From Chloroflexota bacterium (GTDB lineage: Bacteria > Chloroflexota > Dehalococcoidia > Lucifugimonadales > Lucifugimonadaceae), in contig PASL01000034.1 in assembly GCA_002712125.1 (NCBI GenBank), positions 1 through 16,146 of the forward strand: 16,146 nt of DNA, read 5' to 3'. Of this stretch, positions 14,695 through 16,146 are shown one piece after another. Numbering within the stretch: position 1 is the stretch's first letter; every line of letters begins with the position of its first letter. Position numbers and translations under genes: made by a program. The notes below the pieces were generated by a model that saw only the letters and a list, made by a program, of their open reading frames with translations, was not told the origin of the DNA and made no database searches.

Positions 14695-15165
14695 ATGGCT
14701 GAGAAAGTAAACTTAGATAAATTTTTTGAAAAAAATTTATTGGATGGTACATCTTTAAGGATAGGATTAGTTGTTTCTATGTTTAATAATGAAATTACTA
14801 ATAAAATGTATAACTTTGCTCTCGATTCACTTATGGAGCATGGAGTGGATAAAAATAACATAAAAAGAGTAAATGTGCCAGGCGCATTTGAATTACCTCT
14901 AATTTGTAAAAAAATGGCCGAGACTAACAAATTTGATTCAATAATTGCATTAGGAGTAGTTATTAAAGGTGACACAGATCATTATGATTTTGTAGCAAAT
15001 AATGCTTCTAATGGTATAGCAACATCATCATTAAGTACTGGAATACCAATTATATTTGGCCTCTTGACTACAGAAAATTATAAACAAGCAAAAGATAGAA
15101 TTATAGATGCAAAATATTATGCCACTACTTCAATAATAGTATCTAATACAATTAAGAACTTATAA
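14695..15165 (+). CDS. ribH: 6,7-dimethyl-8-ribityllumazine synthase
   Basis: RibH joins the RibD pathway product (after dephosphorylation) with the RibB four-carbon unit to make lumazine, the substrate of RibE, usually as a pentamer or 60-mer capsid. The 156-residue protein has IGLVVSMFNNEIT (23-35), VPGAFELP (61-68), ALGVVIKGDTDHYDFVAN (85-102) with the catalytic His of DHYD, and IPIIFGLLTTEN (117-128). The usual Arg-Phe-Asn motif reads MFN here. It is the last gene of the rib run, 11 bases after ribBA. Its last codons overlap the end of the convergent aldolase gene by 6 bases, leaving no room for a separate terminator. Confidence 0.96.
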   Translation: MAEKVNLDKFFEKNLLDGTSLRIGLVVSMFNNEITNKMYNFALDSLMEHGVDKNNIKRVNVPGAFELPLICKKMAETNKFDSIIALGVVIKGDTDHYDFVANNASNGIATSSLSTGIPIIFGLLTTENYKQAKDRIIDAKYYATTSIIVSNTIKNL

Positions 15166-16047
15166 AAGACCTAATTTTTTTGCTTCAGCTATAATAAACT
15201 TTTTCTCTGAAGGAGTCAAAGGCAAGTTAGGTTCTACAGGTAAACCGCAATCAACACCTATCCTTTCAGACAAAATAGTTTTAGTCACTCCAGCAGGGTT
15301 AGCAAATGTGCGAACTAATTGAACAATATCTTGGACTTCATTCTGTTTATCTTGTGCTTTTTCGAAATTTCCCTCAACCCATGAATTATATAAATCAACG
15401 AACAACCAAGGTGCAATAGAAGGAGGTGCATCTACAACTCCAACAGCACCAATTGTTAAAGCAGGTAGTGGAAGAGCGCTATTACCAACGAAACATTTCA
15501 ATCCCATTTTATTAAAAGCCGAAATATCTCCAAAATTAGGAGCAGAATGTTTTAGACCTATAACACTTTCAACTTCAGAAATAAGATTTTTCATAAAAAG
15601 TGGTGTTGTTTCAAAATAAGTTAATTGAGGTAAGTTATATACAAAAAAAGGTAGACCATCAGCAGCGTCTGAAACTTTTTTATAATGTTCGATAACATTT
15701 TTTTCTTGCCTACCCAAAAAAAATGGCGGGACGCAACAAATTGCATCACAGCCATGTTTTTTTGCTGCTTTTGCACCTAAAACTGCGCTCTCTGTACTAA
15801 CAGCCCCAACGTGCATGATAGATAATGCTTTGCCTGAAATACTTTCTCCTGTAATTCTTGCTATATCTTCTCTTTGATAGTCATTAAACAAAGGCCCTTC
15901 ACCAGTTGAACCTCCTACCCAAAATCCTCCTACTCCGTGAGAAAGATTATCCTCAAATATAGCTCTTAGTGCTTTTTCATTAATTTTTCCACTTGAATCA
16001 ACCGGTGTTGGATTTGCAGGAAATACTCCCTTATATTCCAAATTCAT
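15160..16047 (-). CDS. DapA/N-acetylneuraminate lyase family aldolase
   Basis: This is a class I (Schiff-base) aldolase of the dihydrodipicolinate synthase/N-acetylneuraminate lyase superfamily, a single TIM barrel. The substrate-carboxylate loop is VGGSTGEG (44-51), Tyr137 lies in FVYNLP (135-140), and Schiff-base Lys166 lies in VIGLKHSA (162-169). GGSTGEG, rather than the GTTGE of typical DapA, favours a lyase of the NAL/keto-acid type over lysine synthesis. The 295-residue length is normal. AGGAG lies about 9 bases before the ATG. The gene is isolated from other lysine genes, and its substrate might be a 2-keto-3-deoxy sugar acid of the sort made by the dehydratase at 1596-2837; that link is inference. 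Confidence 0.9.
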   Translation of the reverse strand: MNLEYKGVFPANPTPVDSSGKINEKALRAIFEDNLSHGVGGFWVGGSTGEGPLFNDYQREDIARITGESISGKALSIMHVGAVSTESAVLGAKAAKKHGCDAICCVPPFFLGRQEKNVIEHYKKVSDAADGLPFFVYNLPQLTYFETTPLFMKNLISEVESVIGLKHSAPNFGDISAFNKMGLKCFVGNSALPLPALTIGAVGVVDAPPSIAPWLFVDLYNSWVEGNFEKAQDKQNEVQDIVQLVRTFANPAGVTKTILSERIGVDCGLPVEPNLPLTPSEKKFIIAEAKKLGLL

Positions 16048-16081
16048 AATTTAAATCTCCTAAATTAGGGCTTACAGATTG

Positions 16082-16111
16082 TTTATACAAAAATATTATC
16101 AAAGGATTCAA
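16082..16111 (-). promoter_or_regulatory. Promoter candidate of the aldolase gene
   Basis: On the minus strand TTGAAT (16111-16106), an 18-base spacer and TATAAA (16087-16082) precede the aldolase start by about 35 bases. The match is reasonable but the surrounding DNA is very AT-rich. Confidence 0.5.
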
Positions 16112-16146
16112 TTAAATAAAAATAAAATTTAATAAATATTTTTGAA

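Noticed and set aside
15160..16047. Assignment of the aldolase as lysine-pathway DapA
   Set aside because: The GGSTGEG loop and lack of neighbouring lysine genes fit the NAL/keto-acid lyase side of the family better, so no dapA symbol was given.

Overview
The window looks like a chromosomal segment of a free-living bacterium with a very AT-rich genome (by eye roughly one third G+C) and tightly packed genes. The mix is an enolase-superfamily sugar-acid dehydratase, a BMP-type solute-binding lipoprotein, ThuA-like, GYD and DUF4395 proteins, a bifunctional-type dCTP deaminase/dUTPase and a fused RibBA. This fits an AT-rich marine lineage such as the SAR202 Chloroflexota. That placement is inference from gene content and style; no rRNA or taxonomic marker tree is available here. 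I see no transposase, integrase, CRISPR array or phage gene.

Left part (1-4850): a monocistronic BMP-family lipoprotein on the minus strand, with its own promoter and a strong terminator, stands divergent from an enolase-superfamily dehydratase on the plus strand. A 10-bp palindrome sits over the likely dehydratase promoter. Convergent with the dehydratase is a two-gene minus-strand unit: a GYD-domain protein followed by a large lipoprotein with a degenerate M23/lysostaphin-like core.

Middle (4780-9690): a six-helix membrane protein with a good promoter and a ThuA-like protein on the plus strand. On the minus strand are a DUF4395 membrane protein, a strong hairpin terminator, a single-RRM RNA-binding protein with a structured leader, the GTPase TypA/BipA, and tRNA-Lys(TTT) with an encoded CCA end.

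Right part (9690-16146): signal peptidase I (minus) is divergent from a six-gene plus-strand run: a SIMPL-domain lipoprotein, dcd, ribD, ribE, ribBA and ribH. The rib genes supply every committed enzyme of the riboflavin pathway except a dedicated phosphatase. No FMN riboswitch is visible before them. A DapA/NAL-family aldolase on the minus strand overlaps the ribH end.

The most notable points are at residue and start-codon level. The SIMPL lipoprotein has no ATG, GTG or TTG start and apparently begins at ATT behind a clear Shine-Dalgarno. TypA has NKIV instead of NKxD at its G4 motif. RibD has His instead of the first zinc-ligand Cys. All three predicted lipoproteins lack ATG starts. I did not find a clear new multi-gene defence or mobile system; most of the window is housekeeping and catabolic genes.
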